Counted from the stretch's first letter, positions 17,611-27,264 are shown. The stretch: DNA of 64,000 nucleotides from 66-474 sp040388785 (GCA_040388785.1 JAZKBD010000022.1:1-64000), one strand, 5' to 3'. Notes: generated from the sequence alone by a model not told the origin. Numbers and translations: made by a program.

Positions 17611-19025
17611 GACACCGTCTCCACGCTCAGGTCCGGAAGCACGTGGAAGTCCACGGTGCCGGTCGCGATGCGCTCGGCGTCGTGCGTCACGCGGAACATC
17701 AATACGTCGACGATCCGGTCCAGATACATCTCGCCTTCCGGTTCGGCCGCGGTCACGCCCGCGTTCATGAAATAAACGCCGGGCGCGAGCATGGCGCGGA
17801 AACGGAAACGGGCCTGCAATCGTTGCCCGGCCGAAACGGGCATGCCGCTGGCGGGATTCGGCGCGGTGGCGGCACCGCCCAGCTCGAGGCCGGTGATGGT
17901 CTTGATCATCATGCCCAGGCGCACCCCGACCGCGGGCGCCTGGAACAGCACGTCATACGTATAGATGTATTCGCGGCCGGGCGAGAGGACGTTGACCTGC
18001 CGCCCCATGCTGGTTTCGATCCGCGGAGCGGAAATCAATGCCCCGCGGGACGCGTAATGCACCGTACTGCGCGGCGTCATGGCTTCGTCGAAATATGCCG
18101 GTTCCTCGACGTTCCTTATCTCCACGTCGTTCACCGCCGCGGGCATTTCGTTCGACGACCCGCATCGCGCCCTCGATCGGATTGCCGGCAGCGCCGCGTT
18201 CGCGTTCCCGGCGACGGATTCCTGCTTGATCGCTTCCCTTACCGCCGCCGCCTTGTCCGCCGGCGCATACAGAAGCTTGTGATAGCGCGGCACCACGAAC
18301 CTCGGCGTGCCGTCTGCGAGCATTTCACCGTCGTCCAGCAGGATCGCCCGATCGCACAATTCGATGACCGTGCCCGTCGCGTGCGAGACGAAGAGGATGG
18401 TCGCGCCGGCGTCGCGGATCGCATCGATGCGCGCGAAGCACTTGCGCTGGAAAGCCTCGTCGCCCACCGCAAGTGCCTCGTCCACCACCAGGATATCGGG
18501 CGACACGTTGATCGCGACCGAAAAGGCCAGCCGCACGTACATGCCGCTGGAATAGGTCTTGATCGGCTGGTCGATGAAATCGCCGATCCCGGCGAAATCG
18601 AGGATTGCATCGAAGCGCTCGTTCAACTCCTGCTCCGACAGCCCATACAGGAGTCCGCTCAGGCGCACGCTTTCCCTGCCCGTGAATTCCGGATTGAACC
18701 CCGCGCCCAGTTCCAGCAACGCCGCGACGCGGCCCTTCACGGCGATCGTTCCGAACGTGGGGTTCAAGGTTCCGCAGATCATCTGCAGCAGCGTCGACTT
18801 GCCCGAACCGTTGCGGCCCACGATGCCCACGGTCTCGCCCTTGCGGACATCGAAGCTCACGCCGCGTACTGCCCAGAACGCGCTGAAATAATCGCGCGCA
18901 GGTCGATGCAGCGCGCGCTGCACGCGCGGCAGGACCATCTGCTTCAGCCGATCCGCAGGCTGCGCGTAGATTTCGTAGCGCTTGGACAAACCCTCGACGC
19001 GAAGGCTGAAATCGTCAGACGACAT
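17607..19025 (-). CDS. wzt: Wzt-type ABC transporter ATPase with glycan-binding tail
   Basis: The ATPase of an ABC-2 exporter for O-antigen or related polysaccharide. The nucleotide-binding domain carries Walker A GRNGSGKSTLL (70-80), signature YSSGMYVRLAF, Walker B ILVVDEALAVGD and the switch histidine FVSHATG. A C-terminal domain from about residue 290 has the beta-sandwich pattern of Wzt tails (GMMIKTITGLELGG, GVYFMNAGV), which recognise the terminal residue of the finished glycan. The start at 19025 (MSSDDFSLRVEGLSKRY) is preferred; the longer frame is Arg-rich. It overlaps the permease gene by 11 bases. Confidence 0.92.
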   Translation of the reverse strand: MSSDDFSLRVEGLSKRYEIYAQPADRLKQMVLPRVQRALHRPARDYFSAFWAVRGVSFDVRKGETVGIVGRNGSGKSTLLQMICGTLNPTFGTIAVKGRVAALLELGAGFNPEFTGRESVRLSGLLYGLSEQELNERFDAILDFAGIGDFIDQPIKTYSSGMYVRLAFSVAINVSPDILVVDEALAVGDEAFQRKCFARIDAIRDAGATILFVSHATGTVIELCDRAILLDDGEMLADGTPRFVVPRYHKLLYAPADKAAAVREAIKQESVAGNANAALPAIRSRARCGSSNEMPAAVNDVEIRNVEEPAYFDEAMTPRSTVHYASRGALISAPRIETSMGRQVNVLSPGREYIYTYDVLFQAPAVGVRLGMMIKTITGLELGGAATAPNPASGMPVSAGQRLQARFRFRAMLAPGVYFMNAGVTAAEPEGEMYLDRIVDVLMFRVTHDAERIATGTVDFHVLPDLSVETVS

Positions 19026-19842
19026 CGGCGAAGCCCTTGCGCGTCCGTTCGAACCAGGCGAACGCGAACCACGCGAACAGCGATGCGGCCGCGGCATACA
19101 CGGCCAGATGATCCCAGCGCGGCGCCCGGTCCCAGATCAGCACGTCCTGCGAAGCTTCCGCGATGACGGTCAGGGGATTGAAATAAAGCGCGACGCGGTA
19201 ACGTTCCGGAATCGCCGTGGCGGGATAAAGGATGGGTGCCAGAAACATCAGCGCCGTGGTGGCGATGCCCACCGCCTGCTTCAGGTCACGCAGATACACG
19301 CCCAGCGCCGCCAGCAGCCAGACCGTCCCGGCCACGAACGGCAGGAAGCACAGCACGACAATCGGGAAGAAAATCACCGTCCAGGAAAGCTGGCCCATGA
19401 CAAACGGCGAGATCACCAGCAATGCGAGCGTGGACACGCACAAGTGGAACAGCCCGGAGCCGAGGGTGCTCCAGGTCAGCGTTTCCAGCGGAAACACCAC
19501 GCGCTTGACGAAGTTGGTGTTTTCGACGATCAACGTGGTGGCGCGGTTCGCGCACTCCGAAAACAACGCGTTGATGTTGAGCCCGGCGAACAACACCATG
19601 GCGTACTGGAACGGATCATTCGCCTGCGCGTTCCAGCGTGACTTGAAGACCACGCCGAACACGAAGGTGTAGATCGCGAGCATCAGCAGCGGATTGAAGA
19701 ATGACCACAGCAGGCCGGCGAACGAACCCCGGTATCGCCCTGCCACGTCCCGCCGCGCCATCTGCACCACCAGCGCAAAATGGCGCGCCAACGCGCGGTA
19801 GGGCGAAACCGGATCCGTCAGCCGATAGGCGGAGGTCGTCAT
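19015..19842 (-). CDS. wzm: Wzm-type ABC-2 polysaccharide permease
   Basis: A 275-residue inner-membrane permease with about six hydrophobic helices and the ABC-2 hallmark of an N-terminal amphipathic stretch (ALARHFALVVQMARRDVAGRYRGS). The family pattern FAGLLWSFFNPLLMLAIYTFVF and the segment NTNFVKRVVFPLETL are typical of the Wzm/KpsM type. Together with the adjacent Wzt it should export a lipid-linked glycan to the periplasm. The C-terminal residues overlap the start of wzt, so the two are translationally coupled. Confidence 0.93.
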   Translation of the reverse strand: MTTSAYRLTDPVSPYRALARHFALVVQMARRDVAGRYRGSFAGLLWSFFNPLLMLAIYTFVFGVVFKSRWNAQANDPFQYAMVLFAGLNINALFSECANRATTLIVENTNFVKRVVFPLETLTWSTLGSGLFHLCVSTLALLVISPFVMGQLSWTVIFFPIVVLCFLPFVAGTVWLLAALGVYLRDLKQAVGIATTALMFLAPILYPATAIPERYRVALYFNPLTVIAEASQDVLIWDRAPRWDHLAVYAAAASLFAWFAFAWFERTRKGFADVV

Positions 19843-19890
19843 GGCCTGTGTGTTCCCTGCCAGGCGGCTTCGGTTGCAAATCCGTTCCCT

Positions 19891-20739
19891 TTACGTTGCC
19901 CCCGCCGCCCAGGTAAGGCTTTGCAGGAAATGGAAATCTCGGCGACGCAGCGCATAGCCTGCGTCGTCCGGATCGCACAGGCGCGCCAGTTCCGCGAAGT
20001 CTTCCGGCTCCAGGTATTTCCGCAGGCGTTCGCCCCAGGTGCCGCGGAAGATGCCTTCGAGCAGGTAACGCTCGTCCGCATCCGAAAGTGGATGCGTCCG
20101 TTCGATCATCCGGGTCCGCACGCCCACGTTGCGCAGGCCGGCCGAATGCAACCAGCCGACGAGGGAACGCACCGCGGCGAAATCGCGTTCGCTGCGGCCG
20201 TAGCGGTCCCGGTAATACGCGCGCACCGCTTCGTTCACCCGCGCTTCGAGACGGGCATCCCACGCGAAGTACATGTCTGGCACCAGCGAACTTTGTCCCA
20301 CCACCAATCGCCCGCCCGGACGCAGGAGCTTCAATAATGTGCGCACACCGGCGGCGGGATCGTGCAGGTGATTGACCACATTGACGGTCCACACCAGATC
20401 GAAAGAACCTTCCGCAAAGGGTGGTTCCAGCAGATCGCCCTGCACGATCGACGTGGCTGCGATCGCGCGCGCGGCGCGCACGTGCGCCGCGGCCAGGTCC
20501 ATGCCGACCGCCATGCCGCTGCGTCGCATCGCTGCATGCCACCAGCCCAGCGCTTCGCCGGTGCCGCAGCCGGCGTCGAGCACGCGCGAACCCATGGGAA
20601 TGGAAAGCGCATCGATCGCGTCGCACAACTCCGGCCGCGCGAAGGCGTTGAACAACCGCAGCTTCTGCGCGTAATCGCGCCGCGGGGTGTCGCCCAGCAT
20701 TCCGGTTCCGGACACGCGTGCTTGCACGGCGGCTTTCAT
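19891..20739 (-). CDS. class I SAM-dependent methyltransferase
   Basis: A 282-residue methyltransferase with motif I VLDAGCGTGEALGW, an acidic strand-2 end (VGMDLAAAH) and motif II DLVWTVNVVNHLHD. The C-terminal part (RMIERTHPLSDADERYLL) is of the type seen in sugar or lipid methyltransferases of surface-glycan loci. The start at 20739 forms an ATGA overlap with the stop of the glycosyltransferase upstream; the longer frame upstream is not coding-like. Acceptor unknown. Confidence 0.85.
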   Translation of the reverse strand: MKAAVQARVSGTGMLGDTPRRDYAQKLRLFNAFARPELCDAIDALSIPMGSRVLDAGCGTGEALGWWHAAMRRSGMAVGMDLAAAHVRAARAIAATSIVQGDLLEPPFAEGSFDLVWTVNVVNHLHDPAAGVRTLLKLLRPGGRLVVGQSSLVPDMYFAWDARLEARVNEAVRAYYRDRYGRSERDFAAVRSLVGWLHSAGLRNVGVRTRMIERTHPLSDADERYLLEGIFRGTWGERLRKYLEPEDFAELARLCDPDDAGYALRRRDFHFLQSLTWAAGAT

Positions 20740-21845
20740 CCGCAAGCGCCACCGTCCAAGTGCTGGTACAGGGCCTCGAAGGTTCGCGCCGTGTAGTCGG
20801 CATCTTCCGACAGCGCCCTGCACTGCGCGGCGCGCGCAACCCGAAGCCTGAGTGACTCGTCGGCAAGCAACGTGTGGATCGCATCCGCCAGCCGTTCCGG
20901 ATTGCCGATGGGCACGGCCACTGCCGCCGAGGGCGCCCATTCGGCGATGTGTCCCACCGTGGTGCCGACCGTCGGGACACCGGCCACGGCCGCCTCGAGC
21001 AGGACGAACGGCCCCGCTTCATGCCGCGACGACATCACCAGCAGGTCGGCGGATTCCACGATCGGGCGCAGTTCACGCTGCGTCCTGAAGCCGAGAAACC
21101 GCACACGCGAATCCAGCTCCAGCGCGCGGACGAGCTCCATGATCGCTCCCTGCAACGTGTCGGTCCCGACGATGTCCATTTCGAATTCCACGCCCGTTTT
21201 CGCCAGTCGCGCGAGTGCATGCAGGAGCGTCGCCTGATCCTTGACGCGGTTGAGACTGGCGACATGGACCAGACGCGCCGCGCCGTCGCGCCGCGGACGC
21301 GGAGCGAGCGGCGGCCACTTGCGGAGATCCACGCCCAGCGGCACGCGCTGTGCCTGGATACCGAGCGCATGCAACAGCTCGATGACGGGCGCGCTGGTTG
21401 CCGTGACGGCCTTCGCGCCGCGCAGCGCGAGGCGTTCGCGCAATCGTCCCTTCCAGCTCAACCGTCCGCCGTAGCCGATGTCGCGCATCGCGACCAGTTC
21501 ACCGCCGGTGACGTGCACCGTGCTGGGCACCCGCAGCAGCTTCGCCGCCGCGACGGCGATCAATCCGCACGGGCCCGAGAAGATCGCCTGCACCACGCCG
21601 AATGGCGCACGGCGATGTTCGGCCAGGATCGCGGCGATGCCGCGAAGGTAAATCGCGCCTTCGCCGATGTTGTGGATGGTGGCGCCCGCGAGTTTCCAAC
21701 GGTCGGCAACGGGTTCCTGGTGCAAAGCGAAAACGTGCACCTCGTGGCCGTGCGACAGCCGCTCGATCAGCGCCAGCAGCGCCGGGATCACGCGCATCTC
21801 GCCGCTGCGGTCGACGCCGCCCGGCACCACCAGCGCGAGCTTCAC
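20736..21845 (-). CDS. family 4 glycosyltransferase (GT-B)
   Basis: A 369-residue retaining glycosyltransferase. The N-terminal Rossmann domain starts MKLALVVPGGVDRSGEMRVI and the linker and C-terminal domain contain PLGVDLRKWPP, LVHVASLNRVKDQATLL and the donor-binding EX7E-like motif SSRHEAGPFVLLEAAVAG. The gene overlaps the following methyltransferase gene and, on its other side, the second GT4 gene, each by four bases. It should add one sugar to the growing lipid-linked glycan on the cytoplasmic face. Confidence 0.92.
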   Translation of the reverse strand: MKLALVVPGGVDRSGEMRVIPALLALIERLSHGHEVHVFALHQEPVADRWKLAGATIHNIGEGAIYLRGIAAILAEHRRAPFGVVQAIFSGPCGLIAVAAAKLLRVPSTVHVTGGELVAMRDIGYGGRLSWKGRLRERLALRGAKAVTATSAPVIELLHALGIQAQRVPLGVDLRKWPPLAPRPRRDGAARLVHVASLNRVKDQATLLHALARLAKTGVEFEMDIVGTDTLQGAIMELVRALELDSRVRFLGFRTQRELRPIVESADLLVMSSRHEAGPFVLLEAAVAGVPTVGTTVGHIAEWAPSAAVAVPIGNPERLADAIHTLLADESLRLRVARAAQCRALSEDADYTARTFEALYQHLDGGACG

Positions 21846-22981
21846 CCCGCCCTCCCGCGCCAGTCATCGAGCACCTGCGAATAGGCATTCGCCCACAAAC
21901 GCCCCACGGCTTCGAACGAAAGCGCGGCGTCGAAATACGCGCGCACCTGCTGCGGCGACGCGCGTTTGGTCGCCGCGAGGAACAGCTCGTCGGCCAGGCG
22001 CGTCGCGTCACCGCATGGCCATAAGTGGCCGACGCGTCCGTTGCCGGTCAATGCACGGAACGCCGGGATATCCGTCAGCACCGGCGTGACGCCGCAGGCC
22101 AGCGCTTCCATCGCGGCGTAACCGCTGCCCTCGGCGCGACTGCCCGAAACGAACAGATCGGCGGCACGCAGCAATGTTTCGATGCGTGCATGTGGCACCT
22201 CGCCGAGAAGATGCACCCGCCCGGACAGGCGCGGATCATCGGCGATCCTCGCCCGCACTTCGGACAGCATCGGCGCCGCGCCGAAGGCGCACCGCAGTTG
22301 CAGGTTCGGCACGCGCGCTGCGGCGAGCGCAATGCCTTCGAGCACCGTCATGGGATCCTTGCCGCGGGTGAGGCGCCCAACCCACACAACACCGGGATCG
22401 CCGTCCAAGCCGCTTTCGGCACGTGCGCGATCGCGATCGCCGACCATGAAACGACTGCTGGATTCGGGGATCGCGAAAAGTCGCGTGGCCGGCGCGAACA
22501 GGTTCATCGCCACGAACGGCCGCGCCTGCTCGAGCGACGTGAAGGCGATGGCGGATGCCCTCGCGAAGCAGTGACGGTGACGCGTGCGCCGCCACCAGCG
22601 TGGCGGCCGGTCCGCGTGGTCCTGGAACACGATCGGCGCCGCCGGCGACATCCGATCGGCAATCGCGGTGGCTTCTTCGACAAAGCCCAGGCCATGTGCG
22701 TGCATCACGTCGACATCCATGCCCGCCAACACGCTTGCGAAACGGCGTGCTTTTTCCCCCGCCGAGTGCGCTTCGCCGATGTCGACGAAGCAGTAGTCGA
22801 TGCCGTTGCGCGTCAGGTGTTCCGAATGGAATGCTGCCTGCAACACCGAAACGCGGATGCCGGCGCCCGCCACCATTTCCGCGATGTCCGCCAACGACGG
22901 CCAGCGTTCCAGCAACGCCTCGATGCCGAGTCCGGCGAGCGCGGGAGGAAAGTTGAGCTGCGCGACGTGCAGGGCCGCCAT
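21842..22981 (-). CDS. family 4 glycosyltransferase (GT-B)
   Basis: A 379-residue glycosyltransferase starting MAALHVAQLNFPP, with the N-terminal pattern GLGIEALLERWPSLADIAEMV, the donor-site strand VVWVGRLTRGKDPMTVL and the EX7E-type motif SRAEGSGYAAMEALACG. The start is placed at 22981 because the region upstream in the same frame is the antisense shadow of the radical SAM gene, whose stop codon is two bases away. Four-base overlap with the next GT4. It acts in the same pathway, with unknown sugar specificity. Confidence 0.9.
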   Translation of the reverse strand: MAALHVAQLNFPPALAGLGIEALLERWPSLADIAEMVAGAGIRVSVLQAAFHSEHLTRNGIDYCFVDIGEAHSAGEKARRFASVLAGMDVDVMHAHGLGFVEEATAIADRMSPAAPIVFQDHADRPPRWWRRTRHRHCFARASAIAFTSLEQARPFVAMNLFAPATRLFAIPESSSRFMVGDRDRARAESGLDGDPGVVWVGRLTRGKDPMTVLEGIALAAARVPNLQLRCAFGAAPMLSEVRARIADDPRLSGRVHLLGEVPHARIETLLRAADLFVSGSRAEGSGYAAMEALACGVTPVLTDIPAFRALTGNGRVGHLWPCGDATRLADELFLAATKRASPQQVRAYFDAALSFEAVGRLWANAYSQVLDDWRGRAG

Positions 22982-22983
22982 CG

Positions 22984-24498
22984 CTACGCGCCGGTGATCT
23001 GCGGCTTGCGCAACTGCACGAAACGGTTGGCGATGTCGAGCTCCCACGGATGGCTGTAGCGGCGATGCCGATAACGCCACGCCGCCATCGCGCTCATCCC
23101 GCGCTTGGCCCAGTGCGGCGCGCGCTGGTCCTGCACGGTCGGGAACCGGCAACGCAGCACGGTGACGAAGTCGTAGATGCGCCGGCGCAGCTTGTCGGTG
23201 AGCCACGGCGCGTCGGCATGGCAGGCGTAGTCGACCCAGCGGCGCTCGGTCCAGCCGTCCGGCGTCGCGGGGAACACCACCGGTTCGCCATGCACGTCGA
23301 GCAGGGGCGCCGATTTGCGCCTGCCGCGATCCTTCTCGTGCCTGGCGCTTTCCGGCAGCGGCGTGTAGATGTACGTGATGATTTCCGACGCCGGGTTGAT
23401 GCGCTTCAGTTCGCGGATGAACTCGAACGCCTGCTCGGTTTCCTGCTCGGTATCCACCGGCGGCGCCAGCATGAAGGAGAACTCGGGGATCACGCCGTGG
23501 CGCGCACACAGCTCGGCCACCGCCAGCGTCTGGTCGGGCCGCGTGCCCTTGCGGATTTCCTTCAGCATCGCGCCGCTCGGCGATTCGGCGCCGATATAGG
23601 CCATCCGCAACCGGCTCTTGCGCACCAGCTTCCAGGTGCTTTCGGAAAGCTTGAGCAGTGCGTCGGCGCGCGCGAAACACCACCACGGCATCTCGAGGCG
23701 CGCCATCACTTCGAGCAGCGGAATCATGTCCTGCTCGCGGTCGAAGAAATTGTGGTCGTAGAAAAGGATGGAATCGGCGCCGAGTTTGTATTTGAGATGA
23801 CTCAGCTCGCGCTCCAGCCGCGCAGTCGATGGCAGCGACGTCGCACCACCGAACATCGCCGCGACGCCACAGAAAGTGCAGCGGAAGCGGCAGCCGATCG
23901 ACGCCTGGTGCACCGCCGTGCGGCGACCCAGGAACGTGCTGCCAAGATATTTTTCGAGGTCGCCCAGCTTTTCGTACGGCAGCAGCAGGGGCGCGATGTC
24001 GCCGTGATGGAATTTGCGATTCGGGTTGTGGACGATCCCGCCGTCGCGGCGCCACGACAGGCCCCCGATCCGGGCCAGTGCCTCGTCGCCGCCACCGCGG
24101 CCCAACGCCGACACCAGTTCGACCAGGCTTTCCTCGCCCTGCCCGCGTATCGCGTAATCCACGTACGGCGCGGCCAGCGTGGTGTCGGTGTACAGCGTGG
24201 GGAAGTAACCGCCCCAGATGATCGGCATTGACGGGTGGTGTTCGCGGATCGTCTTCGACACCGCGATCGCCGGCGCCACTTGCGGGCCGCCCATGATGCC
24301 GATGCCGATGGCGTCGTAATGCCGCTCGCTGGCGGCCACCAGGGTTGCGCCCACCAGGTCCCGGTCGATGTTGCCGTCCACGATGTGGCTGTCGCCGAAG
24401 CGGTCCAGCGCCGCGGCCAGGTTCAGCAGCGACAGCGGAAAGCGCGGACGCGTGGTAACCGTCGGATTGATCAGCAGCGTGTTGGGCGAATGTGTCAT
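22984..24498 (-). CDS. cobalamin-binding radical SAM enzyme
   Basis: A 504-residue class B radical SAM protein. The B12-binding half reads MTHSPNTLLINPTVTT, then IGIGIMGGPQ and IIWGGYFPTL; the iron-sulfur motif is CRFRCTFC with C203, C207 and C210, followed by ILFYDHNFFD and YIGAESPSGAMLKEI. Related proteins methylate or rearrange carbon centres in lipids and secondary metabolites (hopanoid and Bchl-type enzymes share this fold). It sits in the glycan operon between a GT4 and a methyltransferase, and is only distantly similar to the other radical SAM protein in this window. Substrate unknown. The start may be off by a codon. Confidence 0.87.
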   Translation of the reverse strand: MTHSPNTLLINPTVTTRPRFPLSLLNLAAALDRFGDSHIVDGNIDRDLVGATLVAASERHYDAIGIGIMGGPQVAPAIAVSKTIREHHPSMPIIWGGYFPTLYTDTTLAAPYVDYAIRGQGEESLVELVSALGRGGGDEALARIGGLSWRRDGGIVHNPNRKFHHGDIAPLLLPYEKLGDLEKYLGSTFLGRRTAVHQASIGCRFRCTFCGVAAMFGGATSLPSTARLERELSHLKYKLGADSILFYDHNFFDREQDMIPLLEVMARLEMPWWCFARADALLKLSESTWKLVRKSRLRMAYIGAESPSGAMLKEIRKGTRPDQTLAVAELCARHGVIPEFSFMLAPPVDTEQETEQAFEFIRELKRINPASEIITYIYTPLPESARHEKDRGRRKSAPLLDVHGEPVVFPATPDGWTERRWVDYACHADAPWLTDKLRRRIYDFVTVLRCRFPTVQDQRAPHWAKRGMSAMAAWRYRHRRYSHPWELDIANRFVQLRKPQITGA

Positions 24499-24515
24499 GG
24501 CCGGAGTGCGTACGA

Positions 24516-25214
24516 TCAGGATGGGCGACGCAACTCGAACACCAGCGCCACCGGGATTTCGAGCGCCCGCGGATCGAAGTGCGCGTTGGCCGGGATGTCG
24601 ACGGGATCGAGCATCGGTTCCAGCACCCGTGCGATCTCCAGCCGCAATGACGCGCAGGCCGCGTGCCAGTGGCTGTAGAAGTGCGGCGTGTGGCGCACCG
24701 CGTAGTGTCCGTTGCCGGATTTGAAATCGCGCTGCCAGCCGAGCGCATGTCCGACCGGATGCACGTCGCTGCACAGGATGCTGCCGCCGGGACGCGTCAC
24801 GCGGCGCAGCTCTGCCAGCGCGGGTTGCAGGCGCTCCAGGTGACCGATCGTCAGACCGCAGATCGTCAGATCGGCCGAAGCATCGGGCGCCGGCAACGCT
24901 TCCAGGCCGCCCTGCACCAGTTCGATCGAGGCGCCGCGATCATGCGCAGCCAGTTCCGCGTCCGCGCGTTCCAGCATTTCGGGCGAAAGATCGATGCCCA
25001 TCACGCGCGCCGCGCCCCGATCCAGCGCATGCAGCATGTAGCGTCCGCTGCCGCAACCCGCGTCGAGCACCGATTGCCCGTGCAAACCGGTCGGCATCAA
25101 CGCCAACATCGCGCGCTCTTCGGCGCGCATCACCGGGTTGTGCGCGTGCGGCGGATAGCTGGCCGCCCATAACGCGTAGGCGTCGCGCGGTTCGAGCATC
25201 TCGACGCACGACAT
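24516..25214 (-). CDS. class I SAM-dependent methyltransferase
   Basis: A 232-residue UbiE/COQ5-like methyltransferase with motif I VLDAGCGSGRYMLHAL, strand-2 acid in VMGIDLSPEML and motif II DLTICGLTIGHL. It begins with ATG at 25214 in a TGATG overlap with the stop codon of the amidohydrolase, so the two are translationally coupled. Together with the radical SAM enzyme that follows, it may modify the product of the amidohydrolase. The family is clear, the acceptor not. Confidence 0.85.
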   Translation of the reverse strand: MSCVEMLEPRDAYALWAASYPPHAHNPVMRAEERAMLALMPTGLHGQSVLDAGCGSGRYMLHALDRGAARVMGIDLSPEMLERADAELAAHDRGASIELVQGGLEALPAPDASADLTICGLTIGHLERLQPALAELRRVTRPGGSILCSDVHPVGHALGWQRDFKSGNGHYAVRHTPHFYSHWHAACASLRLEIARVLEPMLDPVDIPANAHFDPRALEIPVALVFELRRPS

Positions 25215-26434
25215 CAGCAGTGCCCTTCCGCCAACGCCGGTTCGCATGCCGATTCATTGATGCATGAAGCGAACTCGAGTCCGGGTTCCATCTCCACGAG
25301 CGCCGGATCGGCCAGCGCCTTCGCGAGCAGTTTGGGTTTTCCGTCCAGCATCACCGGCAACGTTTCCACATGTGCCGCATCGAACCATTCGGCAAAATCG
25401 GGATCGGCGACGCGCGGCACGCCGTCGCGCACCACGGCACGAATCTGGCTGCGTTCGATCCCGGCGATGCTGCGTGCGCCGTCGCCGCCACGATCGGCGA
25501 CAATCAGCAGGTCCGCGTGCGCGCCGGCCGCGAGGTGGCCGCGCTGCGGGAGTCGCAGGATGCGTGCGGCGTCGGTCGTCGCCAGCGACAGCGCCTCGCG
25601 CACGCCAAGTCCGTCCAAATCGACGACGCTGCGCAACTCCCCGAGCAAGTCGCGCGCGCCGCTGAGCCGCGAATCGCTGCCCAGCGCCAGCCGTCCGGCG
25701 GTGTGCAGGCGGCGCGGATCGAGCGTGCGCCCGAGCAGGTTGCGGTTGCTCATCGGACACCAGATCACCGCAGCGCCCGTTTCGATGATGCGATCGATGT
25801 CGCGCTCGCGCAGTCCGACGCCGTGCACCAGCACGCTGTTCGACGCGAGGCAACCCAGCGCATCCAGTTGCGAAAGCTCCGCCCGCGCGGTGGCATCGGT
25901 GCCTTCGGCCAGGTGGATCATCCACGGCCGATCGGTCGGCGTGGCATCGAAACTCCGCCATGCCGGCGGCCCGTAGGCGGGCCAGCCCAGCGCGTAACTC
26001 CAACCGTAGTCGCGCAGCAACGCGACCGGGAAATCCGCCATGTCGAGCGCCGGATGCCAGGGATCGTGGTGCGCCACGCAGGTCGTGCCCGCAAGCAGGT
26101 TTTTCAGCGCGCCGTGTCGCAGCCGCAGCGTTTTCGGTACCGCAAGCGCAGCGATGACGAAGGGATTACGGAAATGCGCCTGAAATGCCGCGATCCATGC
26201 GTAGCTGTTCGGGAATGGCGCGCCGGTTGGCAGCGGTGGCACCGCATTGAGGTGCAGATGCTCGTGCGCGTTGACCAGGCCGGGCACGATCACGTGATCG
26301 CGCAGGTCGATGCGGTACGCGCGCGCAGGCGGCGAAGCACCAATCCTGCCGTCGGCGATCGACAATGGTGCGCGCGATTCACCGTCGGCAGTGATCGTCC
26401 GCGCACCGCACAGCCTGATGGCAGTGGCCGTCAT
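25214..26434 (-). CDS. metal-dependent amidohydrolase
   Basis: A 406-residue member of the amidohydrolase superfamily, cytosine-deaminase/TRZ-like branch. The metal site is formed by NAHEHLHL near residue 57, MIHLAEG, LVHGVGL and the acid in LALGSDSRL; a composite beta-sandwich is made by the ends of the chain (VIVPGLVNAHE, AAGAHADLLIVA). It would hydrolyse or deaminate a cyclic or amide C-N bond. Such an enzyme is unusual inside a glycan export operon, where it could deacylate or deaminate a sugar or linked group. It overlaps both neighbours. Confidence 0.84.
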   Translation of the reverse strand: MTATAIRLCGARTITADGESRAPLSIADGRIGASPPARAYRIDLRDHVIVPGLVNAHEHLHLNAVPPLPTGAPFPNSYAWIAAFQAHFRNPFVIAALAVPKTLRLRHGALKNLLAGTTCVAHHDPWHPALDMADFPVALLRDYGWSYALGWPAYGPPAWRSFDATPTDRPWMIHLAEGTDATARAELSQLDALGCLASNSVLVHGVGLRERDIDRIIETGAAVIWCPMSNRNLLGRTLDPRRLHTAGRLALGSDSRLSGARDLLGELRSVVDLDGLGVREALSLATTDAARILRLPQRGHLAAGAHADLLIVADRGGDGARSIAGIERSQIRAVVRDGVPRVADPDFAEWFDAAHVETLPVMLDGKPKLLAKALADPALVEMEPGLEFASCINESACEPALAEGHC

Positions 26435-27264
26435 GACCGCGACCGCGCGCTCATCACGATCAGGAAATGATCGCCCATGCCGCGCAGCAGAGGCAGTCCG
26501 CCGATGCGATCATCGAGCCGCGCCAGCCAGTCGCACCATTGTTGATGACGACGGTAGTAATCCAGCAGATATGGCGGCGGCATGAACAGCCCGAGCGTGC
26601 GATAGCCGCACAACGAGAAGTGTTCGGCAAACGCCCGGTAGAACTCGCGCGGCAGGTAATACCGCGTCCAGATCGTGTGGCGATTCATGCCGACCGGCGT
26701 CACGCCGCGCGCGGCCCTCACCCACGCACGGCTGAAACGTCCGCGCAACACGTAATGGCCGATTTCCCAAGGGCAGATCCGGCCGATCACCGAACACACC
26801 AATTTGCCGCCGGGCCGCAGCAGGCGCGCGCACTCGGCCGCGGCCGCTTCGAGATCGGGCACGCAGTTCAGCGGCCCTATGTTCGAATAGATGCCGTCGA
26901 ATTCACCTTCGACCTGGTCGAGTTGGTGGATGCCGACGTGCCGGGCGTCGACCCGGGAACGCATTGCAACCTGCGCGGCGAGGGAGCGCGTGCGCTCCAC
27001 CATTCGCGGCGACCAGTCGGTGGCAGTGACGCGATAGCCGCGCCGCGCGAACTCGACCGCATCGAGGCCGGTGCCGCATCCCAGATCCAGCAACCGCGAT
27101 CCCGGCGGAACCTCGTCGCGCACCGCGTTCCACATCGCCCGCCGCATGCGCTGGATCAGCACGTTGTTGCCGCGCGGACCGTCATAATCGGCAGCGACGC
27201 TGTCGAACGCTCGAAGCGTATCGAGAAGTTGCGATTCGACAGCGGGCGTACTTTGTTCGAACAT
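26431..27264 (-). CDS. class I SAM-dependent methyltransferase
   Basis: A 277-residue methyltransferase with motif I LLDLGCGTGLDAVEFA, the strand-2 acid in VTATDWSPRM and motif II-like FDGIYSNIGPLNCV. It is the first gene of the long minus-strand operon (27264 down to about 12415) and ends in an ATGA overlap with the amidohydrolase. The C-terminal part has many aromatic residues (YLLDYYRRHQQW), as in methyltransferases acting on lipid-linked or hydrophobic acceptors. Confidence 0.84.
   Translation of the reverse strand: MFEQSTPAVESQLLDTLRAFDSVAADYDGPRGNNVLIQRMRRAMWNAVRDEVPPGSRLLDLGCGTGLDAVEFARRGYRVTATDWSPRMVERTRSLAAQVAMRSRVDARHVGIHQLDQVEGEFDGIYSNIGPLNCVPDLEAAAAECARLLRPGGKLVCSVIGRICPWEIGHYVLRGRFSRAWVRAARGVTPVGMNRHTIWTRYYLPREFYRAFAEHFSLCGYRTLGLFMPPPYLLDYYRRHQQWCDWLARLDDRIGGLPLLRGMGDHFLIVMSARSRS

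Noticed and set aside
15352..17775. An 807-codon plus-strand frame opposite the sulfotransferase-glycosyltransferase gene
   Set aside because: It is Arg/His/Gln-rich with no domain and lies fully antisense to a gene with clear catalytic motifs.
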